Source of the DNA: Acidimicrobiales bacterium
GTDB lineage: Bacteria; Actinomycetota; Acidimicrobiia; Acidimicrobiales; Aldehydirespiratoraceae
Direction: 5' to 3'
DNA length: 64,000 bases
Assembly (NCBI GenBank): GCA_029263195.1
Contig: JAJCXX010000016.1
Location: forward strand, 1-64,000
The notes beneath the pieces were generated by a model. The model did not search any database and was not told the DNA's origin. It saw nothing but the letters and a program-made list of their open reading frames with translations. The translations under genes and the position numbers were made by a program. The first letter of the stretch is position 1. Each line of letters opens with the position of its first letter. Below, piece after piece: positions 52,105 to 61,334 of this stretch.

Positions 52105-54594
52105 TCAGCCGCGAACCAGTTCTTCGATTCTTCGGGCGTACTCCGCGGCGAGGCCGTCGGCCGCTTCGGGCCGATCTGCCTCGGCCATCACGAGTGTGGT
52201 CGGTTCCTCGGGGTCGGGGAGAATGAGCGCCCATCCGTTGTCGTGGTGGATTCGTACGCCGTCGACCAGGTCGGTTCGACGGCCCTTGGCCTGCTCGACC
52301 ATGACCCGCATCACCGCGCCTTTCTGCTCCCACGGCGTGATCACGTTTCGGCTGGCCATGTGGACCAACGGAAGCGAATCGACGATCTGCGACAGCTTTC
52401 GTTCGTCGCGGGCAAGCACGTCGACAAGTGACGCGAACGTGGCGATGGCGTCGAACGCCGGCATGAATCCGGGAACGATGTAGCGCCCCGATGTATCGGC
52501 CGCCATGCAGACGAGCGGGTCGGCTGAGGCCGCCATTATCGCTGCGGACGAAGTGGAAGTTGTCACCACGGTGCCGTTCGAGGACTCGACCAGCTCTGCG
52601 GCATGGAGGGTGGCGGACACCGGGAGCACCACACAGCCACCGTCGAGATCCGAACCCCTGATGGAGATGAGGGCCATCAGCGCCTGAGCGTCGGTGAGAC
52701 AACGCCCGGTGTCATCGACGATGCCGAGTTGCTCCCCACCGGGGCTGAAGATGACCCCGAGCTCCGAACCCGAGGCGGTGACGAGGTCGGCTACCCGGCG
52801 GGCGTGGGTCTGACGATCGAATCTGGCAACTCCGGAGGTCGAGACAAATGGATTGATCGCCATCACTTCGGCACCGAACTTCGACATCAGGTTGGGCATC
52901 ACGAACGACACGGCGCCGAATCCGAAGTCGGTGACCATCTTCATGTTGGCGGCGCGAATTCCCTTGAGATCAATAGTCGATTCGATGGCTGTCGCGTAGT
53001 GTTCGAGTGCACGGGGGGCGTAGTCGATGTCGCCTATCTCAGCCGGGAACACCCGTCGGTAGTCCTCTCGACTGAGGAGTCGCTCTATCTTGCGGTGCCC
53101 GCTCTCGGCCATATCGGAGCCATCGGTGTCGACGAAGCCGATGATCACCGACTGTGGATCCGACTCGTCGAGACGGATCGTCACCGCACCGGCGATGGCA
53201 GGTCGGCGCGAGACGAACCGGGTGACCGGAAGCGGCGCGACTTCCAGATCCTGGACGGATACGCCGGCCGCGTTGAGTCCGGCGTGGATGGCCCGCTTGA
53301 GCATGCGCGCCGAACGCGACGAATCGCGGCTCGTGACGACGATGTCGCCCTGCTTCAGGGTCGAGGCGTAAGCCATCGCCAACCGGGTGACGAGCTCCGG
53401 TGTGATGTCGACGTTGGATAGTCCCCGCACCCCATCGCGCCCGAACAGGCTTCTCGAACCCTTTGACTCCCACACGATCGAGGAGTTGACGGTGGCACCC
53501 GACTCGATTGTCTTGAACGGGTAGACCTTGACGTCGGCACCGATGGTGGCGTGCTCTCCGATGAAACACTCGTCGCCGATCACCGCTCCCTCATCGGTGC
53601 GAACACCGCGTCGGAGATCGCACGCCCGGCCGATCACCGATCCACGGAGATGAACCCCTTCGGCCAGATAGGTGTTCTCGCCCACGACCGTGCGTTCGAG
53701 GTCGGCTTCGGCTCGCACCCTCACGTTGGCGCCGAGAACCGTGTAAGGGCCGAGCTTCGCTCCCTGCTCGATTCGGCAGTTGTCGCCGAGCACTGCGGGT
53801 CCGGCGACGATGGCTTCAGGGTGAATCACAACGTTGTCGCCGACGAACAGTCGCTCTCGTTGTTCGAACCCGTCGATTCGGATCGAAACCGTGCCGTCGA
53901 GGATGTCGGTGTGGGCACTGACGTAGGACTCCAGGTTGCCGACATCCTCCCAGTAGCCATCGCAGATCGCCCCGAAGATGGGTTTCTCGTCGTTCAGAAG
54001 AGCGGGGAACACCTCGGACGAGAAATCAACCGGCCGGGAGGGCTCGATGTAGTCGAATATCTCCGGATCAAGAACGAAGATTCCGCTGTTGATGGTGTCG
54101 CTGAAGACCTGGCCCCACCCCGGCTTCTCGAGGAAACGTTCGACCGACCCGTCGTCGTGGGTGATGACGATGCCGAACTCGAGCGGGTCGTCGACTCTGA
54201 CCAGCCCGATGGTCGCCATCGACTGTTTGGCGTCGTGGAACTCGACGACTTTGGTCAGGTCGATGTCGGTGAGAACGTCGCCGGAAATGACCAGGAACGG
54301 CTCATCGAGTTCGGCCATGGCGTTGCGCACCGAACCGGCGGTGCCGAGCGGTGTCTCCTCGATGGCGTAGACCATGCGGACACCGAACTCGGAACCATCG
54401 CCGAACCAATTCCGGATCACGTTGGGCATGAACGCCAGAGTCACCACGATCTCGTCGAAACCGTGGAGCTTCAGCAGATCGACCACGTGTTCCATCATCG
54501 GCCGATTGGCGAGAGGCATCATTGGCTTGGGAACGTTGGAGGTCAGCGGCCTCAGGCGGGTTCCCTCGCCGCCGGCCATGATCACTGCCTTCAT
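52105..54594 (-). CDS. Sugar-1-phosphate nucleotidyltransferase fused to a PMM/PGM-like domain
   Basis: 829 residues. Domain 1 (1-240) is a mannose-1-phosphate guanylyltransferase-type fold: AVIMAGGEGTRLRPLTSNVP, KPMMPLANRPMMEH, LGTAGSVRNAM. Domain 2 (about 250-365) is a left-handed beta helix. Domain 3 (about 375-829) follows the phosphomannomutase fold (VTSRDSSRSARMLKRAIHAG) but the catalytic TASHNP loop is replaced by VTIRLDESDPQSV, so no phosphoserine can form. It likely makes GDP-mannose or a related sugar nucleotide; the third domain may be regulatory. Confidence 0.9.
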   Translation of the reverse strand: MKAVIMAGGEGTRLRPLTSNVPKPMMPLANRPMMEHVVDLLKLHGFDEIVVTLAFMPNVIRNWFGDGSEFGVRMVYAIEETPLGTAGSVRNAMAELDEPFLVISGDVLTDIDLTKVVEFHDAKQSMATIGLVRVDDPLEFGIVITHDDGSVERFLEKPGWGQVFSDTINSGIFVLDPEIFDYIEPSRPVDFSSEVFPALLNDEKPIFGAICDGYWEDVGNLESYVSAHTDILDGTVSIRIDGFEQRERLFVGDNVVIHPEAIVAGPAVLGDNCRIEQGAKLGPYTVLGANVRVRAEADLERTVVGENTYLAEGVHLRGSVIGRACDLRRGVRTDEGAVIGDECFIGEHATIGADVKVYPFKTIESGATVNSSIVWESKGSRSLFGRDGVRGLSNVDITPELVTRLAMAYASTLKQGDIVVTSRDSSRSARMLKRAIHAGLNAAGVSVQDLEVAPLPVTRFVSRRPAIAGAVTIRLDESDPQSVIIGFVDTDGSDMAESGHRKIERLLSREDYRRVFPAEIGDIDYAPRALEHYATAIESTIDLKGIRAANMKMVTDFGFGAVSFVMPNLMSKFGAEVMAINPFVSTSGVARFDRQTHARRVADLVTASGSELGVIFSPGGEQLGIVDDTGRCLTDAQALMALISIRGSDLDGGCVVLPVSATLHAAELVESSNGTVVTTSTSSAAIMAASADPLVCMAADTSGRYIVPGFMPAFDAIATFASLVDVLARDERKLSQIVDSLPLVHMASRNVITPWEQKGAVMRVMVEQAKGRRTDLVDGVRIHHDNGWALILPDPEEPTTLVMAEADRPEAADGLAAEYARRIEELVRG

Positions 54595-54603
54595 GGGCCG
54601 ACC

Positions 54604-55212
54604 CTAGTTGACTGCCGACCTACCGTCGCGGAGAGCCTGTCGAGCTAGCGGCACATACTGGGCGGCCGACAGGTAGCTGTAGATCAGCGAAGGAACGGCG
54701 ATGATCCAGCCGGCCACCCTGAACCAGTCGTTGATGCCCACATCGGACGCTCCGGCCAACAAGAACGGGAACGCGAAGTAGAGGCCGAAGGTCGCGACCT
54801 TGCCCCACCACGTGACGTCGATGCGCCGGGCGCCCAGCGCTCCCAACACGACTCCGGCCACCGCGACCAGCACCTCGCGGGCCAGTGCCGCCACCACCAG
54901 CCACCATGGAACCGATCCGTCGATGCCAACCGCCAACATTCCTGTGATCAGCACGACCCGATCGGTGACGGGGTCGATGAGCTTGCCCATCTCGCTCACG
55001 ACGTTGAACCGGCGGGCCCACCAGCCGTCGACCCAGTCGGTGGCTCCGAGAATCCCCCACAGCCAGGCTGCTTCGTATCGCTGGTCCTGAGAGAACAGGA
55101 GCCAGAGAAACACCGGAACTCCCGCCAGCCTCAGCACCGAGATCAGGTTGGGCACGGTGAGGATGCGATCCTCGAACACTCCGAGTTGCCGCGGTGGGTT
55201 CTCCTCGTCCAT
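54604..55212 (-). CDS. CDP-alcohol phosphatidyltransferase (PgsA-like)
   Basis: 202 residues from ATG 55212. The CDP-alcohol motif is present in spread form: DWVDGWWARRFNVVSEMGKL then IDPVTDR (D-x2-D-G-x2-A-R...G-x3-D-x3-D). About six membrane segments. It makes a phospholipid such as phosphatidylglycerol phosphate or an inositol phosphate lipid. Position near gcvH/garA recalls pgsA2 in mycobacteria. TAGGCT lies 7 nt upstream of the ATG. Confidence 0.9.
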   Translation of the reverse strand: MDEENPPRQLGVFEDRILTVPNLISVLRLAGVPVFLWLLFSQDQRYEAAWLWGILGATDWVDGWWARRFNVVSEMGKLIDPVTDRVVLITGMLAVGIDGSVPWWLVVAALAREVLVAVAGVVLGALGARRIDVTWWGKVATFGLYFAFPFLLAGASDVGINDWFRVAGWIIAVPSLIYSYLSAAQYVPLARQALRDGRSAVN

Positions 55213-55219
55213 CAGCGTC

Positions 55220-55229
55220 AGCCTACGAT
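55220..55229. promoter_or_regulatory. Shared divergent -10 elements (pgsA-like gene / HIT gene)
   Basis: AGCCTACGAT fits AnnnTAnnnT. Plus-strand TACGAT is 6 nt before GTG 55236; minus-strand TAGGCT is 7 nt before ATG 55212. They share TA at 55224-55225. The start codons are separated by 23 bp. Confidence 0.6.
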
Positions 55230-55235
55230 CTCTCC

Positions 55236-55664
55236 GTGCCAACAATCTTCACCAGAATCATCAACAGCGAATTGCCGGCCCGTTTCGTGTGGCAGGACAA
55301 CACCTGTGTGGCGTTCCTTCCCTTGGAGTTGTTGAACCGCGGTCACGTTCTCGTGGTTCCGCGCCTCGAAGTCGACCACTGGACCGATCTCCCTCCGGAT
55401 GTGGTTGGTCATCTCGCCACCGTGGCCCAGACCATCGGCAAAGCGCAACAAGAGGCCTTCAGCCCGGCGCGTATCGGCCTGATGATCGTCGGGTTCGACG
55501 TGCCGCACGTGCACATCCATGTGGTGCCGGTCGATGACCTCACACACTTCGACTTCTTGTCGGCCGACCGACACCCCGACCCCGGCGACCTCGATGAAGC
55601 TGCCCGGATGCTGCGCTCGGCACTTCGAGGCCAGGGAAACAGCGAGAGCATTCCCGCCGACTGA
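55236..55664 (+). CDS. HIT-family nucleotide hydrolase/transferase
   Basis: 142 residues from GTG 55236. Starts TIFTRIINSELPARFVW and has HIT motif VPHVHIHVVPVDD. Acts on dinucleoside polyphosphates or aminoacyl-/acyl-AMP forms. Convergent with the SRAP gene, 1 bp apart. No Shine-Dalgarno, leaderless-type -10. Confidence 0.92.
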   Translation: MPTIFTRIINSELPARFVWQDNTCVAFLPLELLNRGHVLVVPRLEVDHWTDLPPDVVGHLATVAQTIGKAQQEAFSPARIGLMIVGFDVPHVHIHVVPVDDLTHFDFLSADRHPDPGDLDEAARMLRSALRGQGNSESIPAD

Positions 55665-55665
55665 C

Positions 55666-56376
55666 TCAATCGATCGGTTCGATCAGGTCGGGACCGTTGT
55701 TCCTGACATTGTTGACTTCGGTCGAGACCGGCTGAACACGAATCAATTGGGACGGGGCCGGCCTGAAGAGTTGGCTCAGCGTTTCGGTGTCGTGGTTGTC
55801 GCGATCGAGCCATGGGTCCCATGCAGATGGCGGGAGCATGACCGGCATCCTGTCGTGAACCTCGGCGACCTTGTCGTTTGGTTCGCCGGTGAGGATGGTG
55901 CAGGAGTGGAGTTGCATGGGCTCGCCGGCCTCGTTGAGACGGCCGGGGTCGTTCCAGATCTCCCACAACCCGGCGAAAGCGAACGGAGCGCCATCGACGC
56001 GGCTCATGTACATCGGCTGCTTGAGCTTCGACCCTTCGATCTTCTTCCACTCGTAGAAGCCGTCGGCCGGGATGATGCAGCGCCTCTTCGCGAACGGTCG
56101 CTTGAACGAGTTCTTCTCGGCGATGGTCTCGGAACGGGCGTTGATCATTCGGTTGCCGATCTTGGGGTCTTTGGCCCAGAACGGGACGAGCCCCCAACGA
56201 AAGGCGTCGATGCGCCGGGAGGCTCCGTCGTGGTAGACCGCCAGAATGTCCTGGCTCGGAGCGACGTTGTAGCTCGGCGGACGGACACCGAGCTCTTCAT
56301 CGACCGTTGGTGCCTCCGCACCGAAATAGTCGGCCAGTTCCTCAGCAGACGTGGTGGAAACGAACCGTCCGCACAT
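55666..56376 (-). CDS. SRAP/HMCES abasic-site DNA-protein crosslinker
   Basis: 236 residues. MCGRFVSTTS starts with the catalytic Cys2, which forms a thiazolidine link with abasic DNA. Other family residues: Asn/Arg in MINARSETI, Glu in GFYEWKK, His in AEVHDRMPVML. Protects abasic sites in single-stranded DNA. The ATG overlaps the previous stop (TGATG). Confidence 0.93.
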   Translation of the reverse strand: MCGRFVSTTSAEELADYFGAEAPTVDEELGVRPPSYNVAPSQDILAVYHDGASRRIDAFRWGLVPFWAKDPKIGNRMINARSETIAEKNSFKRPFAKRRCIIPADGFYEWKKIEGSKLKQPMYMSRVDGAPFAFAGLWEIWNDPGRLNEAGEPMQLHSCTILTGEPNDKVAEVHDRMPVMLPPSAWDPWLDRDNHDTETLSQLFRPAPSQLIRVQPVSTEVNNVRNNGPDLIEPID

Positions 56377-57500
56377 CAGGGACGAAGAACCTCGGCGGTG
56401 AGAGCACAGCTTCCGGATCGACCCTCACCGAAATCGAACAAGAGGTTGTCTCCGGCCGCGCCCCCGAAGGCCGGAACAACCACATCGGAGCCCGTTCCGA
56501 CAGCGATGGTGCCCCTCACCGTGAGTATTTCGTAGACGCCGCCACCGTCGGAGATCGACTGGAGTCTTATGGCATCGGCGAAACCGGTTCCGCCTTCCGG
56601 AAGTGGCACTTCTCCGTCGGGGACGCGTACGTCGAGAGCCAACGCGTCGTTACCCATGCAGCGAATCGTGGCCGGCCGGCCGATGGGGTCGTTGCAGTTG
56701 CCGTACCAGACGGTGTCGAGCGGTCGGAGTTCGCCGGTGGAGACGCTTGCCACCAGGCAGGCATCGGCGGTGAACCCGGCCGGGCCGACGAAAGCGACCA
56801 CGCCGACGCCGCCGTAGGAGAACACCGACGACGATATGGCACTCGGCGGGTAGAGGTAGTCGGCGAACGGTGCGGTGACGATGCGATCTTCTCGTGGGCC
56901 ATCACCGACCGCGATGGCGACGTCGCGCGCCAGCGACACCGTGAGCCGGGGATCGGCTATCGGTGATCCGCCGTCGATCGACCCGTCGGTTGTGGACACC
57001 TCGGCCGCGGCGAACTTGAGGGTGCCTGAGGTACGGAGGTCGTTGTCGGCAAGGGATTGCCAACCCAGGTAGCCGCCGATGCCGAGACCCGACACCACGA
57101 CCAGCACCACGACGAGGTTGACGATCCGTTGTCGGCGGCCGTCCTTCAGGGCCGTCTCGACCTGATGTTCGTCGAGCTTCTCCTCGAGTGTGAGTGGACC
57201 GAACGCCTCGGAGGTGGTTCCACCCGCGAGTAGGTTTCGCCAACGTGTGGCCGTCTCGGTGGGCATCCGGGCCAGGTAGGTCTCGAACGCGGCTTGTTCG
57301 TTGCTTCCGAACAAGATGGTGAGGCTGTTGACCCGCGCGAACTCGACAGGGTCGGCCTCCTCGACAGTGGGGCGTCCATCGACGACGAAGTCGACGAACT
57401 GGCGGGCCGCCCGGTCGGCATCCTCGGCGGTCCACACCGGTCCGGGCTCGGCGACCGGCAACTTACGTTCGAGCGTGCCGGTGCGCAGGAACCCGGCCAC
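56376..57500 (-). CDS. Single-span membrane protein of unknown function
   Basis: 374 residues from the GTG at 57500. A cytosolic part of about 125 residues (EDADRAARQFVDFVVDGRPT), a membrane segment (VNLVVVLVVVSGLGIGGYLG), and an outer domain with Cys (TADACLVASVS, WYGNCNDPIG, SGSCALTAEVL). No family recognised. The frame is open upstream for 23 more codons of plausible protein (DDWYDGADQDGPPPE) without ATG, GTG or TTG; an ATC at 57569 is preceded by TACCCT with a 6-nt gap. The real start may therefore be non-canonical. Confidence 0.75.
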   Translation of the reverse strand: MAGFLRTGTLERKLPVAEPGPVWTAEDADRAARQFVDFVVDGRPTVEEADPVEFARVNSLTILFGSNEQAAFETYLARMPTETATRWRNLLAGGTTSEAFGPLTLEEKLDEHQVETALKDGRRQRIVNLVVVLVVVSGLGIGGYLGWQSLADNDLRTSGTLKFAAAEVSTTDGSIDGGSPIADPRLTVSLARDVAIAVGDGPREDRIVTAPFADYLYPPSAISSSVFSYGGVGVVAFVGPAGFTADACLVASVSTGELRPLDTVWYGNCNDPIGRPATIRCMGNDALALDVRVPDGEVPLPEGGTGFADAIRLQSISDGGGVYEILTVRGTIAVGTGSDVVVPAFGGAAGDNLLFDFGEGRSGSCALTAEVLRP

Positions 57501-57668
57501 CTCGGGGGGTGGGCCGTCCTGGTCTGCGCCGTCGTACCAATCGTCGGGTGAATCCGTATGCGAATCGATGCTCTGAGGGTATTACGGCTGGTGCCGAGTC
57601 GCGGGTCGCCACCCGGAGTTGCACGGGGCATCCCTGCACCACAGTCGAGCGTCAGGTCAGAATTGGCT

Positions 57669-58271
57669 GTGCCCGACCTCGATCTGATCCTTGCCAGCTC
57701 GTCCCCGCGGCGAATCAAGCTCCTCGAACGACTTGACCTTGTCTTCGGTACTGAGCCGGCCGACATCGACGAGTCGGTGATCGACGGGGAATCACCCGAC
57801 AAATACGTGGCGAGGTTGGCGATGGCCAAGGGCCTCTGTTCGGCCCGATCGGGAACTGTGGTGATTGCAGCCGATACGGCAGTCGTGGTCGACGAAGTGA
57901 TCCTCGGCAAGCCCACCGATCCCGACGACGCGGTGCGCACTCTCCGCCAGCTTTCAGGGCGCTCTCACGAGGTGGTGTCGGGGGTAGCCGTGATTCTGTC
58001 GAGGGCCATCGAGGCTCAGCGATCGGCCTCGGCCATCGCTACCACGACGGTCCGGTTCGCCCAGATGACCGAGGATCGGATCCGCTGGTACGTCGAAACT
58101 GGTGAACCGTCGGACAAGGCCGGCAGCTACGGGCTGCAGGGTGCGGCTGCTCTGTTCGCCGACGAGATCGACGGCAGCTCCACCAACGTCGTCGGGCTTC
58201 CGATGCCGCTGCTCGACTCGCTGTTCAGCGAGTTGGGGCTAGATTTGCTCGACTTCATGCGGCCGGCCTGA
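57669..58271 (+). CDS. maf: Maf-family nucleoside triphosphate pyrophosphatase
   Basis: 200 residues from GTG 57669. ILASSSPRRIKLLERL is the conserved start; also VIAADTAVVVDEVILGKP, SGRSHEVVSGVAVI and DKAGSYGLQGAAALFADEID. It removes aberrant nucleotides such as m5U-, pseudo-U- or 7-methyl-GTP. A longer reading from 57558 or 57591 adds an unlikely leader. Confidence 0.92.
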   Translation: MPDLDLILASSSPRRIKLLERLDLVFGTEPADIDESVIDGESPDKYVARLAMAKGLCSARSGTVVIAADTAVVVDEVILGKPTDPDDAVRTLRQLSGRSHEVVSGVAVILSRAIEAQRSASAIATTTVRFAQMTEDRIRWYVETGEPSDKAGSYGLQGAAALFADEIDGSSTNVVGLPMPLLDSLFSELGLDLLDFMRPA

Positions 58272-58316
58272 CCGACCAACGAGGCGACCCGCGCCGTCGT
58301 TCGTAGCCTTGCGGAA

Positions 58317-59495
58317 GTGACCACCGCTCCGCTTCACCATTCCGATCCGCAGGATTCGGGCGACTCGTCGGAGTTCAACGTGCTCCGGATCGGCTCGGTG
58401 GAGGTTTGGCCGCCGGTTGTGCTCGCTCCAATGGCCGGTGTCACCAACGCCCCGTTTCGTTCGCTGTGCCGACGTCACGGTGCCGGCCTCTACGTCAATC
58501 AGATGATCACGGCGAGGGCGATCGTCGAAGGTCATCGCAAGAGTCTCAAGCTGGCTTCTTTCGCACCCGGCGAGTCGCCGCGGAGCATCCAGCTCTACGG
58601 AACCGAACCCGAGTCGATCGGCGAGGCCACCCGCATGCTCGTCGACGGCCAGGGGGTCGACCACATCGACATGAACTTCGGCTGCCCGATGAAGAAGGTG
58701 ACCCGTCACGGCGGCGGCGCCGCTCTGCCTTGGAAACGTGAGCTGTATCGATCGATCGTGGCAGCGGCAGTCGGTGCGGCTGGCTCCGTGCCGGTGACCG
58801 TGAAGTTCAGGGTGGGAATCGACAACGACACGCCGACCTTCATCGATGCCGGACTGATCGCCGAAGAGGAGGGCTGCAGCGCGCTGGCGCTTCATGCCCG
58901 GACCGCCAACCAGCTCTACAGCGGCTCAGCCGATTGGACGAAGATCGCCGAGTTGAAGCAGGCCGTGAAGTCGATTCCTGTGCTCGGCAACGGCGACATC
59001 TGGGAAGCCAGCGACGCCCTGGCGATGATGCGAGACACCGGCGCCGACGGTGTGGTGGTCGGGCGAGGCTGTCTGGGCCGGCCATGGCTGTTTCGTGATC
59101 TCGCCGACGCATTCGGCGGAACCCCACTCGGGGTGAGGCCGAACCTCGGCGAGGTTCTCGACGGGATGATCGAACACGCCGAGTTGCTGTGCGACTGGAT
59201 GGACGAGCCCAGCGGCATTCGTGATTTTCGAAAACACACCGGTTGGTACCTGAAGGGGTTTCCAATCGGCTCGAAGGTCAGACGCGACCTCAACCAGATC
59301 AGTTCGCTCTCCGCATTGAGGGCCGTGTCCGGCGAGCTCGACCGTGATCTGCCGTTTCCGGATGGAGCGATGCGCCTGGTCAGGGGGCACCATGGCTCAC
59401 CGAAGCAAGTGCATCTCCCGGAGGGTTGGCTCGACGAGCGCGATGATCTTGTGAGACTCTCAGCCCTAGCCGACGATCTGGTGTCAGGCGGCTGA
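58317..59495 (+). CDS. dusB: tRNA-dihydrouridine synthase (DusB-like)
   Basis: 392 residues. FMN TIM barrel: VVLAPMAGVTNAPFRSLCRR, DMNFGCPMKKVTRHGGGAAL with catalytic Cys, VTVKFRVGIDND, LALHARTANQLYSG, GADGVVVGRGCLGRPWLF. It reduces uridines in the D-loop. GTG start 58317 has TAGCCT 7 nt upstream. The 3' end overlaps the ABC ATPase by 12 bp. Confidence 0.95.
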   Translation: MTTAPLHHSDPQDSGDSSEFNVLRIGSVEVWPPVVLAPMAGVTNAPFRSLCRRHGAGLYVNQMITARAIVEGHRKSLKLASFAPGESPRSIQLYGTEPESIGEATRMLVDGQGVDHIDMNFGCPMKKVTRHGGGAALPWKRELYRSIVAAAVGAAGSVPVTVKFRVGIDNDTPTFIDAGLIAEEEGCSALALHARTANQLYSGSADWTKIAELKQAVKSIPVLGNGDIWEASDALAMMRDTGADGVVVGRGCLGRPWLFRDLADAFGGTPLGVRPNLGEVLDGMIEHAELLCDWMDEPSGIRDFRKHTGWYLKGFPIGSKVRRDLNQISSLSALRAVSGELDRDLPFPDGAMRLVRGHHGSPKQVHLPEGWLDERDDLVRLSALADDLVSGG

Positions 59496-60266
59496 GGTCG
59501 GAATCACCGGCACGATGATCGGTCCGGCGTCGTCGTCGATCACCATCACCTTGGCCCCGAAATGCTCCGAGATGTTGGCCTCAGTGAGGACCTCGCGGGC
59601 GTTGCCTCTCGCCACGATTGCCCCCTCGTTGAGCATCACGAGCCTGTCGCCGTAGCGTCCCGCCATCGTGAGGTCGTGTTGAGTCGCCAGGATGGTCATA
59701 CCGGTCTCCGTTCGTAGTTCGTCGACCAGATCGAGAACCTCTTGCTGATGACCGAGGTCGAGCGCGCTGGTCGGCTCGTCGAGCAGCAACAGACTCGCCT
59801 CCTGCGCCAGTGATCGTGCCAGCACGACTCGCTGACGCTCCCCTCCCGACAGCGAACTCACCTCTCTCTTGGCGAAGCTAGTGAGGTCCAGGCGGTCCAT
59901 CACGTCTCCCACGACGGCACGATCACGTCGCGATTCGCTGGCGAAGACGCTGCGGTGGGGGGTGCGCCCAAGCATGACGTATTCGACCACGCCCAATCCG
60001 GGAGGAATCACCGGAATCTGGGGAACGAGGGCGACGTTCAATGCCCGATCGCGGGCCGAGTGATCATGCGATCCCCTGAATTCGACGGCTCCCTCGTAGC
60101 CGACACCCCCGACCACGGCACGGAGCAGGCTTGTCTTTCCGGCGCCGTTGGGACCGACGATGGTCGTCCAGGTTCCCTCTTTGACTTCGAGGTTGACTCC
60201 GTCGAGCACACGCGAGCCGTTGTAGGAGACGGTGAGGTCTTCGACTCGAAGCACGGGCGTCACCAT
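59484..60266 (-). CDS. btuD: B12-type ABC transporter ATP-binding protein
   Basis: 260 residues. Walker A VGPNGAGKTSLLRAVVGG; signature SLSGGERQRVVLARSL; Walker B LLLLDEPTSALDLGH; switch His in ATQHDLTMAGRYG. FepC/BtuD family of siderophore and B12 importers. ATG 60266 overlaps the permease stop by 7 nt. Substrate assigned from the riboswitch. Confidence 0.9.
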   Translation of the reverse strand: MVTPVLRVEDLTVSYNGSRVLDGVNLEVKEGTWTTIVGPNGAGKTSLLRAVVGGVGYEGAVEFRGSHDHSARDRALNVALVPQIPVIPPGLGVVEYVMLGRTPHRSVFASESRRDRAVVGDVMDRLDLTSFAKREVSSLSGGERQRVVLARSLAQEASLLLLDEPTSALDLGHQQEVLDLVDELRTETGMTILATQHDLTMAGRYGDRLVMLNEGAIVARGNAREVLTEANISEHFGAKVMVIDDDAGPIIVPVIPTSAA

Positions 60267-61333
60267 GTCTGCCTGCTCGAAGTGCGTAGCACCAGAACGA
60301 AGAACGGTGCCCCGACGAACGCTGTGACGACACCGATTGGCAGCTCGGCCGGACTCACTATTGTGCGGGCGAGAAGATCGGCCAACACCATGAACGCTCC
60401 CCCCACCAGGATCGTCATGGGCAGAAGCGCTCGGTGGCCGACCCCGACCATCAGTCTCACGGCATGGGGCACGATGATCCCGACGAAACCGATCAGCCCG
60501 GTGACCGACACGGCGGCGGCCGCTCCCAGCGATGCGGTGATCACGACGATCGCCCGGATACGTCCCGGATCGAGCCCGAGAGTGGCGGCCTCTTCGTCGC
60601 CCACCGACAAGACATCGAGCGCTCGCCCGTATCTCAGCAGCACGAGGCAGGTGATCAAGAAGTACGGGGCCAACAGCGTGACCTCACCCCAGCCCGAGGT
60701 GGCCAGACGGCCGAGGATCCACGAGTAGACCTCGCGGATCACGTCGCTGTGTCGTTGCAGCACGTAGGTCTGGAGCGCCGTGAGGAAGCTGGCAACGGCC
60801 ACTCCGGCGAGTATCAGCGACACGGTCGACCGGCCGCCGATGTTGCCAGCGGCGAATGATATGGCCACGGCGACGAGAGCGCCGATGAACGCCGCCAACG
60901 GAACCGGATCGACGATGCCGATGCCGTCTCCCACGCCGGAAACGATGGCGATGGTGGCCCCGAGACCGGCACCTGCGGCGATGCCGAGCAGGTACGGGTC
61001 GGCGAGGGGGTTGCGAAAGGCGCCTTGATAGGCGGCGCCGGTGAGCGACAGCAGCGATCCGACCATCAGCCCGAGTACGACCCGAGGCAGGCGGATCTTG
61101 GTGATGATCGCCGACTGGGCCGGACTCAGGTCCGATGAGCCATCGATGCCGGGTAGCAATCCGACGACCTCATGCAAGGAATCGAACCAGCCAATGGATG
61201 CCGGTCCGATCGTGACTCCGGCGACGACGGCGGCCGCCATCGCTCCGATTGCCACGGCGAACCAGCCGAGCGGGAAACGGGTCGCCTCGACGACGAACCG
61301 TTCCGCGTCAGCCGACTCGCGCAACGTGTCCAT
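60260..61333 (-). CDS. btuC: B12-type ABC transporter permease (FecCD/BtuC family)
   Basis: 357 residues from ATG 61333, 1 nt after the btuF stop; the longer frame is rejected. About ten membrane segments. Signatures: KIRLPRVVLGLMVGSLLSLT, GAAYQGAFRNPLADPYLLG, GFVGIIVPHAVRLMVG. Forms the channel of a type II importer. Confidence 0.9.
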   Translation of the reverse strand: MDTLRESADAERFVVEATRFPLGWFAVAIGAMAAAVVAGVTIGPASIGWFDSLHEVVGLLPGIDGSSDLSPAQSAIITKIRLPRVVLGLMVGSLLSLTGAAYQGAFRNPLADPYLLGIAAGAGLGATIAIVSGVGDGIGIVDPVPLAAFIGALVAVAISFAAGNIGGRSTVSLILAGVAVASFLTALQTYVLQRHSDVIREVYSWILGRLATSGWGEVTLLAPYFLITCLVLLRYGRALDVLSVGDEEAATLGLDPGRIRAIVVITASLGAAAAVSVTGLIGFVGIIVPHAVRLMVGVGHRALLPMTILVGGAFMVLADLLARTIVSPAELPIGVVTAFVGAPFFVLVLRTSSRQTW

Positions 61334-61334
61334 G

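Noticed and set aside
57591-57668. Upstream GTG start for Maf at 57591 using a TATTAC element
   Set aside because: The 26 extra residues have no match to the Maf N-terminus, which begins at ILASSSPRR; GTG 57669 fits better.
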